A stretch of 64,000 nt of DNA from NCBI RefSeq assembly GCF_021018805.1, contig NC_086247.1, forward strand, positions 144,576,378 to 144,640,377, given 5' to 3'. Numbering within the stretch: position 1 is the first letter of the stretch; every line of letters starts with the position of its first letter. The position numbers and the translations under genes were made by a program. This DNA comes from Prinia subflava. Its lineage: Eukaryota; Chordata; Aves; Passeriformes; Cisticolidae. This document shows positions 12,881 through 25,810 of this stretch, one piece after another. The notes below the pieces were generated by a model. It saw only the letters and a program-made list of their open reading frames with translations. It searched no databases and had not been told where the DNA came from.

Positions 12881-15661
12881 TGTGGCAGCCTTTGGCAGTT
12901 AGGGATAGAAAACACTTATTTTTAAATTGCTCCCTTTGATACATGCACTGGGATAGTTTTTTAATTACGTAATTTAAGACCATTTTGTCACTGAAATCTC
13001 TCTCTCAGCATCTCTTCAGTAGGTAAGACTTTATTTAAGATTGCATGGTCACATCTACCACTCTAGCTTTTAGAAGTTTGGTTTAATGAATACCTGGAAT
13101 TTCAATTTACAGAAATGCTAATATATAAGTAATATAATTATTCTCTGAGACATACTAGGAAGGGGCTCACTGTTACTGTGTCCTTCTCTTTATTGGATTT
13201 TCTACACAATAATGGAAATTATGACGTTTTGGACAATACTTCCTTCATAATTTCTGGCTTTTGGGGGTAGCCATCTGGTCTTTGGTCCAGTGCTGACTTC
13301 AGCCAGGCTGTGAGAACAGTAGGAGAACTGAAGCTATTGCAGTTACCTGCACTGCTGATAATTCAGAGCAGTTTACCTCTCTGTCTTTCCCAGACTGGTG
13401 CTCAGTAATGCAGCAGCCACGGACACAGAAGGCCTCTCAGTCTTGGGTGCCCTGTTATCTCTTTCAGATGACATGTTGACCCTCTTTCTTATGGATAAAA
13501 ACTGTTATAATCAAATACAGACATTACTGCCCAGCTTTGGATTTGGGAACAGTACAACTACACGCTAACAAAGTGGGGTAATTAATCAGAATTCCGGTTC
13601 ACAATCCAGCATCAAAGAACCCAGAAAGAGGTTCCTAACAAATTCTGATGGTGGTGTTAAATGAAACACGGCAAACATACCCCTACATCCTTTTTTTCTA
13701 GAGGAAAAGATGTGTGCAGTCAGAGGCATTGCCACCTGGCAATTTAAGAACTTGCTAGGTGAAGTTTTACTCAGCGTGTAAATATTTTAAATAGCCTTGG
13801 ATTCATTAAACATATCTTTCTCTGGCAGAGAACTTATCTCTTTATTTATTTAGATAGTAATTTTTCCTCTTGGCATGAAAAAGTAGTTGAATCTATGGTA
13901 CCTAACTTCTTACACACTAGAAAACTATATGGATTAATTAAACCCAGATGAGCCTTAAACATGTTGTTTACAAGGAAGTTTACACTGCAATTTTTTCTTT
14001 CAAAGTCTCCTTTCATGTCAGGATGACTGGAAAATGTATAGTGCAAATTCAGTTTCAGACAGAAGCCTCTGGTAGGACTCTTCCTGACTTGTGCTCATAC
14101 TATGTGTATTATTTATCATCCTCAGTTCTGTGTCTGCTATTCTTAGCATGTGGCTTTGTTTCATTCAGGCAGTATATTGACTGTGAGGAGTTAGGAGCAA
14201 ACTGTACAAGGCAATGAAAGTCTCTTTTAATTTTTATTTTAGAAGTTTGTGAGGAAAATTATAAGGTGCAAGCAATACCAATACAAAATTTCTTGCATTT
14301 TGCTTGTGTATTAATGAAGAATTACTAGAAATAAGAGTTCAGGTAAAAATCTGGGTTTTTTTGTGTTTTTGTCTCAGTTTGCAGAGGTGATGTGTGCCAT
14401 GAAAAGCATCCAGTGTGCAGGAAAGTCTGGAGTTAATACAGTTGCAAGATGGAGACAAGATCTTCAAAGAAGTTTTTTACCTGATAGTAAAATGAGTTTT
14501 GAATGGTTTTTTTTCATTCAGTAGGAAGTAAAGGCTAAGTAACTTTTTAAGCATTTCTTAAAAATCATAAAAATCTGCTGTAGCACTTAGACTTCTTACA
14601 GATTGACAATTTGATTCTTGGTGTCAAATTCCTGGGTCAATTCCTTTCACCCAAAGAAGTGAATAATACTCCTGCTTCAATTTAGCACTCCTCCAGACTA
14701 CTCTTTGTGGATTGCCTAATTTTTTACTTTTGTACATTCTTTTCTGCCTTGGTCACTTGTGCACAGGTATTAGAGGGAGGGTAAACGTGGAGGGTTTGAG
14801 TCCTGCTTGTTTGTAAGCAGTGTTCTCTCACGGTCTGCTTTGTTTCCTCTATTATGGCTGTCACCTTCATTTTGCTCATGCTGTGCTTTCTGTTCCATTT
14901 CTTTTTGGCGACTGTCAGGAGCTTGGGCTTGTCACCCTGCTGGGGATCCATGCTGCTGATTAATAGCACAAGTGGCTAAAAATAGGTGAAGCTCAAGCAA
15001 GAGACATTTGCTGATAATAAAATGTTATGCCTTTTATGCAGGGCTCTCAAATGTGATTCTAATCAGGTGACACAATGACCACTACTGCTCACTAAATGAA
15101 GGAACTGATGTATAAATTTTATAAGTCATCCTCTGCAGGATGGAAACTTCTTTTGAGTGAAACAGAAGGCACAAGCATGTTAATCAGTTTAAATGTTATC
15201 TGCAGTTATTTTTTTTGCCATGGGTGAGAGGCTTCTGCTGAGGAAGGCTGTTGAGAATGTTATGAAGAGCATGTGACAAATACCTTTTATCCCTTTTCAA
15301 AGTGGGAGTCTTGCTTCCTTGTTTAACTGAATAGAATAGATTTTGCTTGAATTTGACATTCTGAAATCTATATAGCAAACATAGGTGTAATGAAGATGCC
15401 AGTAACTATTTTATTGCTTAGCTGGAAATACACATTCAGATACTCATTGTTTTTCTCAATCTGTATACAAATTGCAATTATTCTTGCAATGAAGTTTAAT
15501 TATGGTTGGTATTAATTGTTACATGGAAAGCTCAATACAAGCAACTTCAGGCAACTCTCATACTCCTTGACATTTTCATCAGTACTGCTACAGTTGAGTG
15601 TTCTGTGCTCTTTGATAGGAAAAATCACCTTTCCACAAAGGGATAGACCTGAAGTGCACAA

Positions 15662-15717
15662 TTATAAACACTAGAAGTTATGCTTTATGTTATAAACATC
15701 ACAAGTTATGCTATACT
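15662..15717. repeat. Imperfect tandem duplication, 28-bp period
   Basis: Two adjacent copies share ttataaaca and agttatgct blocks at 28-base spacing (15662-15689 and 15690-15717), differing at a handful of positions. A small local duplication with no evident function. Confidence 0.8.
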
Positions 15718-16623
15718 GGCAGTATTAATTAATCCTCAGGTGCTTTGAAAAGATTCTACTCACCCAGAACTTGTGAAGTGATGCAGAAGAAAAGGGAGCA
15801 CTTTTATGGGAGAGCTGATGACACAGGTTGTGTGGAGAGGAGAAAAGGTGTGTTCTTGATGTATTTTATCACATTTCCAAAAGTTTCTTCTCTAGAGCTT
15901 AAATGAAAAGTTTTGTTCTTTCAAGAAGATTCATCTTCTTGGAAAGACTGTGGCAAGTTCTTTCAAATAGTTAAATTAGAAGTATGTTGTGTTTGCCCAC
16001 TGGAAAGGAAAAGCCAGAACTTTACAATCATTCAAAGAAATGTAAAACTTTGTGATTTTTTTTTTTTATATACTCAACTTGAAAATATTGTCTGTGCATA
16101 AAATAAGAAAATATCATTAGTGTGAAAATGCTGCTGCTTGGATATAACTTGTAAACTTTCCTCATTTGAGCACAAAATACCCTACCCTACCTAAATCTCC
16201 TTGGCATTTAGATCCCAGAGGTCTGCCTTTGAATTAACTGAAAGTAAAAATTGCTGTCCAAAGTTAGAAAGATAAATACACTGAATCTTGATTTCCAGCC
16301 TTGCCAAAATTCTAGTATTTGGCTCTTTTATAACTTAGAACTTATTTATGAGTGAAGAATGAGAAAATAATATATTCACTTTACTGATGAAGTAACCAGA
16401 CTGTAGTGAAGATGGCCATGCTTTCTGGTCTGTAAAATAATTCATCTTCTGCTCATGGCTTAAAAATTTGTCTATTTTATGGTGGAAAGGGAATATACTA
16501 AGAAAGTAAGAGAAAAGCAGGGAAGCATTTTAATCTAATAGGGTTGTATCAGATACTGGGAACCAGAAGGCCTAATGCAATAAAATAGAAGAAAAAAGCA
16601 GGAATAATGCAGTATCCTTGCAT

Positions 16624-16671
16624 TAAAAACAAACAAACAAAACCAAAACAAAAAACCCAAAAAACCCCACA
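16624..16671. repeat. A/C-only low-complexity tract
   Basis: About 48 bases made only of A and C (aaacaaacaaacaaaacc and variants). A degenerate (CAAA)n-type simple repeat. Confidence 0.85.
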
Positions 16672-17464
16672 ACTTTTCCAAGTGTCAGGCTTGACACTTT
16701 TCTGTTCTGCTGGAGTATTTTTTGCCATCTGTCTAGACTGTAAGATCTTTAAGGCAAAATGAGATACACAAGTGGCACATAGACCACTGCTAGGACTGGT
16801 AATTGCTTAGTTTTCACAACATCTGGCACACATTATATAACACATTTTCCTCTGTCTGTTAAAAGCAGATAATATTTATTTACCTGCCTGTCACTAGGGC
16901 TTTGAAGAGTCTCATGGAAACCAGAGAAATAAATGAGCCCTGGAGGGGAATTGATACTTTTCAAACACCACTGTCCAGACACAGCCTTTAACTCTAGGTT
17001 TTTAAAGTGTCTTGCCCCTCACTGGAACAGTTATGTGATGCTCTCTCCCTGAACATCTGCAGATGGCCACTTTCCTAGCCAGAATCCAGGTCCAGACAGA
17101 ACTCCCCTGTTGCAAATGGCCAGCCTGATGTTCTTAAAATTTGGACACTACCCTGGGACCTGTTAAATTTCACGCTGGTGGTTTTATTGTGCCATCAGTG
17201 CCACCTCAGTTGACCAAATGGCAAGTCATAAAAGGGGAAGAAAAACATTTTATCTTCTGTTGCCTGTGTTTCCTTCTGCTGAGCTGAGGAGATATAAAAG
17301 AGCCTTTGGAGTATCAGAATTGAAAAAGTCTCAGCTGGAAATGGTTGACAGCACTGCCTCCAACAGAACAGGAGAACAGGAAATAAAATGGGACCAAAAA
17401 GTTCACTGTGCAGGAATAGCATGTACAGAGTTAAGCTTGAACTGGGTCACATAACAGGAATTTC

Positions 17465-17479
17465 TTTTTTTTTTTTTTT
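17465..17479. repeat. Poly(T) tract
   Basis: Fifteen T residues followed by cccc. Could be a minus-strand poly(A) remnant, but no retroposon body was recognised next to it. Confidence 0.8.
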
Positions 17480-18549
17480 CCCCTTTCTCATTATTTCTTC
17501 TGGCTTTGAACCATTTCTTTTAAAAATGAGACCACTTCAGTTAGTCATCATAAATTAGTCATCCTCCAGTGTTTGAGGTATTGGCCCCAAGTGAACTAGC
17601 CTGCTGTAGTAAAGTATAATTCAGCTCCTGTGTAGCCTTTCTTTGTGAACTGGGCAAATGAGCTTGGATGTGGTCTCTGTTTCTTTGTGCTTGGACTCCA
17701 GCTGCTGTGACTGGTTATGGAGGGCTCCTGCATGGCTGTTCTCTATTAGGACCTGACTGCAGAAAGGAACCTGCTGGTGCTGTGCTCACATCTCTCTGAC
17801 TGCAGGAAACATCCAGATCCTATCTACCCATATTTATCTGCATGAGGCTGCAGAAGCTAAAAGTCATCCCACGGTGTTTTAGCATATGTTGAGAAATGAA
17901 ATACTGTCAAACTCCTACAGGACTTGAAATAGACTTGAAATAGCCTTGCAGTTTTGCTCCTTTACACTTTTTCTGTAGGGATCATTCAGGGATTCTGATG
18001 CAGTGGGGCATAGAAATAGAGAATGAATCACTTGTCAAAATGAAAATTAACCTTGTGAACTAAGATGGCTTTAGATAACTAAAATCCCCAGTTTCGTGCC
18101 TACTTTCTGTGCTACACAGAAAGTGCAGAATGAATAATTGCATACGTGATATCCAAGTTTATAATTTGAAAAGAGAAATGTCTGGAAATTTTCTATGAAT
18201 GAGAGCGTTGTCGTTTTTTAAGCCTGATTGCTACCAGCATAGATGATGGTCTAAAAATATGCTGTTATTCGTACCTATTCAGTGTAGCCAGCAAGGAAAT
18301 TTCATGTTCTGATCAGCAGTATAAATCTGCAAAATAACATTCTTGGTGCCAGTTGCAACAAGTAGGAATTTGCCATTAATTTTAGGGTGGTTGAATTTCA
18401 TCGCTCTGTGTACAGTTAAAACAACTTTATAGATGGGAGAAGTTTTGAACATCAGTGCATTATCATACACAATTATGAAGCCATCCATCCTGATTTGAGG
18501 GTGGTAGGTGCTGTCCTGCTTGAATTTTGAAGTTTAATTACTTTTCCTT

Positions 18550-18580
18550 TTGTGTGTGTTTATGTGTGTTTGTGTGTGTG
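18550..18580. repeat. (TG)n microsatellite, interrupted
   Basis: Three TG runs separated by TT/TA interruptions. Confidence 0.85.
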
Positions 18581-20381
18581 CTTGGTGACAGTCTTCTCCA
18601 CAGACTGCTTTATTACCCCGTGATTTTACAATGACTGAGCAGTGATTCAAGGAAGATTGAAATGTTAATTTCCTTTGTTCTCCCGTCCTTTAAGAGGCCA
18701 GCATAGGTAGGGAAAATACCATTAAAATAATTTTGGTTCTAATATTGACTGCACAAGTACAGAATGAGATTCTACCTTCTCATTGTGTTGAAAGGAGAAA
18801 AACCCCCAAGCTAAGGTTTATAAATCAACACCTTTCTTCCACAGATGATAATTTTCAAGGGGCAGATGATTATTTCTGGAATCAAGAATCTTACTGCTTC
18901 CTGATATGTTATTTTTTTATTTTTCTAAACTGCCTTTAAATACTGTTTAGGTATAGATATCACACATAACAAAAAAATATAATCCTAAGTGCCTAGACTA
19001 GAGGTAAACCTGTGAGGAATGTTTTGGATTTTTTCATGTGTGCAATGATTATTTGAAACCATTCTTGTCTGTATCCAGGATGATTTTTAGGCTGCAGCTG
19101 TCTTGCTGAATATTCATTCTGAAATGCTTGTATTTAAAAATAAACCCATTAGTTTTGTTTTTATCACACAAACTTGTCTTTCAATATGTGCCAGTGACCT
19201 GGCATGGTGACTGCATGTCTGAGCCCTAGGTCTCTGTGGAAAATCTTCATATTTTAGATTTCTTTTTTTTCTGTTTTTGTAAAAATATTCAATAACATAA
19301 ATATAATGTCAAGTATTTTTAGTAATGGATCCTAAAAATATAATGCAAAGTTATTTAGCTGTTTTCTACCTTCTTCTTTAAAAGCCCATGTGGGGCTACT
19401 CTTTCTTGTCCTAGGCCCCCATCTCCACCATCATAGTTCCAGGATAAGCTGTGTGCTTTCCAGCCTGGAGTTACTTCTGATTCACAGAGTTGCTCATTCT
19501 GTGTGACTAGACCAAAACATAGGGCAAGTATATTTCTCCTTTTTCAAGTAGAAAGAAAGGTTAAATCACTTTTATATTCCTCATTTAGTTGAGGAACAGC
19601 ATCTCTTCTATAATGCAGAAGAAGCATTTTCCCAGACTGCTTAAAGTCCCGTTCCTGTCCTGAACATTTAGGATCCAAACTTCTTATGTCAAAAATCAGT
19701 GAAGGCCTGTCAGTGCCTCTACCAGGAACAAGATCCTCCCTTGGTGACTGCTGCACTCTATATTGTGGAAATATGCCCACCTGCATCACTGGAAACGAGG
19801 CACAGAGGAGCAGGCAAGCCAAGGTTACAGTGCTGACAGAACTCGTGTCGAGCAGAGACATCCAGCAAACCTTGAAACCTCATGAAGCTGTTCAAGACAA
19901 TGCACAAGGCCTCCTTTTTCAGTTCTTCCTTCCTCTTGAGTCCTTGTGTCATCTGAATCTGTATTTTTCAAAGGTATTCAAATGATTGAGTCTTGGCAAA
20001 ATTACCGGTTTTGAAGAGGTAGATTTTTGGTTTTCTGACATTTTAAGGAAAACAGTAGAGAGGTCTCATCTCAGGTAACTGTAGTACTTAGGCAGTTGAT
20101 TTATTTTTAAGATCACTAAGAGAAATCTGCAAGACCAGTTGAAAAATAAATGAATTTTATGGCATGGCTTACTTAGATTATTTTAGAAAAGAAGTCTGGG
20201 TTCAGTTGCCTGACCAAGGACACCTTGAGTTGTTCCAGTTTATTCTGTCCAATGTCCCTGACACTCCAGAAGGGACTGAAGCTCCTACTGCATCTCTCAG
20301 TGCTGTGTGGGTACCTTAGGCTGTGGTATCTCAGATGGCAATAGAAGACAAAGTTTTGGCAGCAAATTTCAACCCTGTTTT

Positions 20382-20414
20382 ATTACAATAATAGCAATAA
20401 TAACAGTAATAATG
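20382..20414. repeat. Degenerate (AAT)n repeat
   Basis: Repeated aataata-like triplets with single substitutions. On the minus strand it yields a leucine run at the end of an open frame (20383-20670), which is therefore not evidence of coding. Confidence 0.75.
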
Positions 20415-22352
20415 AATATGTTTTTAGTACACGTATCATATAGACATGTTCAATATATTTGTATTCATGCAGGTATAATACACATCTATATACCTGTAGC
20501 TTGCAAAAACAAACACTGATGGTTTTGGCAGAGTGCTTGGCACTGACTGGAGGTGGGAGGGCTGAGGTGCAGCAGGCAGTGAGGATTAGCAATCCTCTTT
20601 GATCTGTAATTGCAGCTGTGTGCTTCGTGCCTTTGTGTGCTGTGCCTCCCGCTGGGGCAGGCCTGCACACTCAGGAGCTTTGCAAGTGGATACATAATGT
20701 ACTTTATTATTCTCCCAGAAAGGGGAGGGAGAAACCAAGCAAAAAATAACAAGAAACAAAAGTAAAGTACTTTTAGCTTCCCTCCATCATAGAGGAAAAA
20801 AGAACACAGGAGGAAAATAGCTTCCATATTTTTAGGTGTTTGTGAGTCACCCTAAATCTCTTAGGATATTTTAGTAAAACTGATATTAAAAAAGATTCTA
20901 TAATGTAATGAACTCATAAGTTTTTCTGTGTGACATATTTCAGTTGCTTTTTTTAATGTTTCTTTTTAACTTCTTCAAGGTAAAGAATCAGCTATACATC
21001 TGGGAATGCAAATGTTGTGAAGTGAGCTATGTGGATTATAAGAGGAAAAAAGACTGGATAATATTTTCTGAGGTTGACTATAGCAGTCTCTAGTTCTGCA
21101 GTAGATTATCAGCAGTAGCAATAAAGGTGTTCACACATCTGGGAAAGTAGGGGCTAGTGGGGCCTAAGGTCACTGTCCTGCCCATAAAGACCTTATTGGT
21201 AACTGTAGGGTCTGGGCTTAGCCAGGTGTGGTAGAGAATGGGTTAGAACAGAGTCATAGTGCTGTCAAAAAATGGCAACAAGGGAATTACATCCTTAGAA
21301 ATGGTTTTACCAACAGTGCAGGTAAAGGCTTGGAAGATCTGGAGCAATAAAAGGCTCCAGCACCCAGCTGTCATTTGAGAGCTTGCAGACACTTTCATAT
21401 CCATTATGTAATTAAAGTATTACAACTAAAAGCAGCACTAACTGGGCAGTAATTATCTTTTATATATATTCTACCTTTAACCCAGAATTACATTAATTGT
21501 GTGTTATTACATCATCAGATGTCAATGGGCAGAGCTGCTGAGTGTAAGGAAAGTGAGGATTGCCTGAGAGGTAGGGACGATACAGGTATGTCCACATATT
21601 CTCAGCCATGAGCAGCTCTCTCCCCCTTCCTCACAGCTGCCCCCTGTCTTCATATTTTGTTTAAATTGGGAAGCTGAATAGCTGGGTTACTCTGATGTTA
21701 GACTCCAGCAGACTTGGACCACCTAAAGACTGTTTTTTATTGAACCTACATGTTAACTTAATGTTTTTAGTCATGTAAAATTGCTAAAAATTGTTGTTGC
21801 AATTACTCAAGAAATGGCACAAAAGGTTTTTTGATTTTGTTGTTCTGCCATCACATGATGGCAAGTTGAATTGATAGCCAAAACCTCTTTCCTGTAAAAA
21901 TCCTGAGTCTCTCCTGAACCAAACTTTAGCCAAGAGTCTGCCAGTGCACGTTTTTCAACAGCAGAATAACAATACAGCTCATATTCCATGAGCACCATTT
22001 TTCCCTCAATGTAGCCCTCTGTAAAAATGTTCCAGGAAATTATACAAAAGGAAGAGAACTGCAGGTACAGAGATTCTTCTTCTGGTCCTTGACCTCATAG
22101 TCTCCAAATCCCTGCAGGAAACTGAAGCCACCTTCTCAAAACAGGCTTGATGGGAATCTGATAGTTAAGTTTTATTCTTAACAAAGCTAAATGAGGAGAA
22201 GTAGCTGAGTATTGTTTCCTTGTACAGAGTAATGTGTAATAACACATTGCTTTTTTTGACATGCTATTAATGAAACTATTTCAAATCTTTCAGGCATTCT
22301 TGTCAAAGTCCCATGATGATTTGAAAGAATACTTCAAATGAGATTACACCGT

Positions 22353-22383
22353 AAAAAAAAAAAAAGAAAAAGAAAAAGAAAAA
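22353..22383. repeat. Poly(A) passing into (AAAAG)n
   Basis: Thirteen A residues followed by three aaaag-type units. A simple repeat. Confidence 0.85.
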
Positions 22384-23418
22384 TTATTTTACTCATCTGG
22401 GCATAATTTTAATATTCCTGTGCCTTTACTTGTGCTGCATGATATATAGGTTGTAGAATAGAGAATAAGCTCACAAAGCTTTGGATTTTTTGGGTGATTT
22501 ATTTATTGCTTTTTTTTGTGTTTGTTTTTATAAGATCTTATAATTAGAATTTTTTGTAAACATTGCACTGATGTAGAAAGCATTGCATACGCATCGTTCC
22601 TTGCTTTCTGCAGAGTATTGGATTCAGAAACAACACAAAATTAGATTTGTAATATATTCATCAAATAGAAAGTCTCCAAGTATAGTTTTAAACATTATGT
22701 TTTAATGTTTTGGCTGAAGTTCAAATCCTGAAGGAAAAAAATATTTTTTTGAATAATGCTGGTTCATTAGAATAATTTAAGAATTTTTAGGAGGGCTCCC
22801 ATATGAGGTGCCAGACTGCTTCTAAACCTTGCTGAATATCATGTCTCACAGAATTATGCAAATGCGGTCAACTGCAGACTGAAGACTCATGTGTGGAACT
22901 TCATGAAATATTAACATCAAGCATTTTTTTTGAGGAAAAAAGTAAAATCCAGCCTTTAATTAATGAATCTTTGGAATCAACTTGCAAAACTATCAATGAG
23001 ATTATCGTAAAACAACTTCTGTTCTCAGGGTGCCTCCAAGAAATGAGAGTCCTCTTCTAAATTCTCAGAAATCCCAAGACAGTGTTGTGTAAAGTCAGTG
23101 TAAGATGCCAGCAGGGAAATGCAGGGCTATTCTTATCTCTGCCATGGGCTTATCTCTGTACCTTGGACTTTTTATCACTTTTAACACATCATGCATTACA
23201 GACATTTCTGTGGACTTCATTCTCCTGCTCTTCCTTTCTCAGACCTTCTTATTTTCTCCCATTTCCTCCTGTGCATTTTTCTTCTTCAGGTTGCACAGTG
23301 AGGTGTTCACTATTACCTCTGTTCTCCCTCCAGTATTTTCTTCTGAATTTGTACCTTTCACTGTTTCCAATTTTCTATGTTTCCTCAACCCCCTTGATTG
23401 TCTATATTTCCATACAGG

Positions 23419-23460
23419 AAAAAAACCCAATAAAACAAAACAAAAAACCCAAACCAAACC
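23419..23460. repeat. A/C-rich low-complexity tract
   Basis: Alternating A and C runs with a single T (aaacccaataaaac, aaaacccaaaccaaacc). It resembles the tract at 16624 and gives Lys/Asn/Pro/Thr-rich ends to overlapping frames. Confidence 0.8.
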
Positions 23461-25766
23461 TCTGAAGTAAATGTTGGTAATTCCTTTATGAATTAATAGG
23501 TCTCATTCTTTTTTCATTGTGTGTGCTCTAGGCTAATTACTGTTGCTAGGGAGAGGCTGGATTCAGCAAACAGAACCAGCTCTGGAGCCCAGAGCAGCTT
23601 GGTGGAGCAGAGGAGGAAGTTCCTGATTGCTGAATAGTGATGTGAAATCCCCATTCCTTTCTCTTTTCTATTATGTGCCTCCTGCCTGGTAACTCTCAGA
23701 AGCAGAGACTATCCAGGAGAGGATAGGGAATGAGCACAAAGGAGTCTATAAAATGGAAATAAAATTTACAAAGGAAAAACAGCAAAGACAAAAAAACTTA
23801 AACAGAAAAAAAAATTAGGCTATTTGGACCTTAATTCCCTGCTCAGATACTTCAATTCCATCAAAATCAACAGGCGTTGGAGGCTGTTAGTGAGAGCTGG
23901 TGTCTCTATGGCTACAGTGGAGCAAAGGCTTTCCTCTACTCTTATTGGGGAGAAGCACCTATGTAAACTCCTGACAGCATCCAGCCTTCAGATGGCTTTT
24001 TCCTTCATAAATGGATTGGTTTAAGTGCAGTTTCTCTGTGGTGTTTCAAGGAGTGTAACAGATGAACTAGCGTCTGAGAGGTTTAGTCTTCTAATGATCT
24101 TTTCCCTTTTTTTTTTTTCCAGACAGAGAAAAATAGTCTTTTGTGTACTTTTTAGGAAGGAAACAGAAGATGAATTCTGGTGCTACTCAGCATGCACAGT
24201 AATTGTCATATTTCAGAATCATCTCTAATTTTCTTGGCTTCCTCCCCAAATTGCTTTAATCATTAGGCTTTTTCTTAACTACATCTCTGATGTGTGTCAT
24301 TATTGTGGCTGCCTCCCAACAACTAGCCTAGGGAAAAAACATCTCACTGGTCTCACAGAGTAGGCAGAGCTGCCTCACAGACACAACAGCAGGATGTATT
24401 CTAGGACAGCTGGCTCTACTGCCAGCCTCAGAAACATCAGGGTGAGTCAGGACTAATTAGAACTCAATTACTGGTCAAAATCAAGACCATTCACTCTCAG
24501 TTCTTTCAAATAGGTGTAATTTCACAAAAGTAAGTAGAAGCAGATAGTTTTACTCTGTGATAAATTTAAACATCTGTCTGAAATGAGTTTTGGATCAATA
24601 CAGAATAGATTAATTCTTTATCAGCAAAGCATAGCAAAGCATTGTCCTAATTCTGTCCCTTGTCACTGTGATGTCCATGTAGGTGGTTACAAACACTATA
24701 ACCCAAGAGGGCTTGAACAAAGCCACAAGGTGCTGCACATGGATTGTTTATCAAGAGATAATTTGTATTGATAGGGGCAGCTGAGTTCTTGGTAGCTTTT
24801 AAAAAAATATCTAGTAGATAAATACTTACATGACTCTTCGTTGTTATTTTCTTTTTCCTGTGGAAAGGGAAAAGTTTTGGGCATCTTAGTAAGAACTGTT
24901 AATTTTGATGTGATAGCTGTATCCTTGTGTGACCTGTTTCTCATAACTCTGTCCCATCCTAGAGGATGCTGCAGCTTCATTCGCAATTCAGATTCCCAGG
25001 GTAAATTGTACAGATAAATCTTGATGTCACAGTCCATTGAATTTTACCTATTATTATTATTTTTCCCTCAAGAACTCCAAAGGACTATGACTTTCTTCAT
25101 TGACTTTCATTATGTTTCTCCAGTACATGAATAATTAATGTGGATAACTCTGGACTGTTTAAACTCTTTATTAAAGAAATTACCAAGTGTATATAACAGT
25201 GTCAGTTCCATTAGATGAATACAGGTGATTTCAACACTCTAAATTAACATTATAATGTGATTCACAAATGCGTGATAAAGGCATGAAGCTGGTTTTCCAA
25301 ACAGCAGTTTTTACTGTTTTCTACATCTATCACACCTCCATATGGATACAGAGAAATTTATGGATACAGACAGATTTAGACCAGTGTTTGGGTCCTGCCT
25401 TCCTTTTTGGAGCTCTTCTGTAAGTGTAGCTCCCACATCCATGGGTGCTGCTGTCCAGATTAGAATTACTTCCCTGTGATAAACGACTCTGAACTAGCTC
25501 CTTGCCCTTCAGACTTCTCTGAGTTATGTGTTTCTTTCTTCCTTCCAAGTTGTTTTTGCCAAGTCCGCATGGTAATTTACCCAGCTCAAATTAACTGAAG
25601 TAGAGATGAAGCAAAAAGAAAGGTGCTGTATTGTTTTCTAAGTAAAACAGAAGAGAAAAGGCAAAAATAGCACAGAGGTCCTCTGCAAAAAATGGTTTCT
25701 GCCTTAGAAGTCTGCTTAAGATATTGCTGGAAGAGGAATATTACCCCTAAATATTGGGTAATTGCT

Positions 25767-25810
25767 TAGTTTTAGGGGAAATAGTTTTAGTTTTAGTTTT
25801 AGGGGAAATA
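25767..25810. repeat. Short duplication around a (TTTTAG)n run
   Basis: The 17-mer tagttttaggggaaata occurs at 25767-25783 and again at 25794-25810, joined by ttttag repeats. It looks like replication slippage. Confidence 0.85.

Noticed and set aside
12385..12983. Open frames of 77-92 codons on both strands.
   Set aside because: Shadows of the CR1 copy at 12313-12880.
23082..23470. Two overlapping open frames of 121 and 127 codons.
   Set aside because: The region is a pyrimidine-rich run ending in an A/C-rich tract, which lacks stops in several frames. The peptides are Phe/Ser/Leu low complexity.
24105..24140. Strong polypyrimidine tract ending ttccag, exon-like acceptor in intron 1.
   Set aside because: In the expected phase it reaches a stop within a few codons, and there is no matching conserved peptide.
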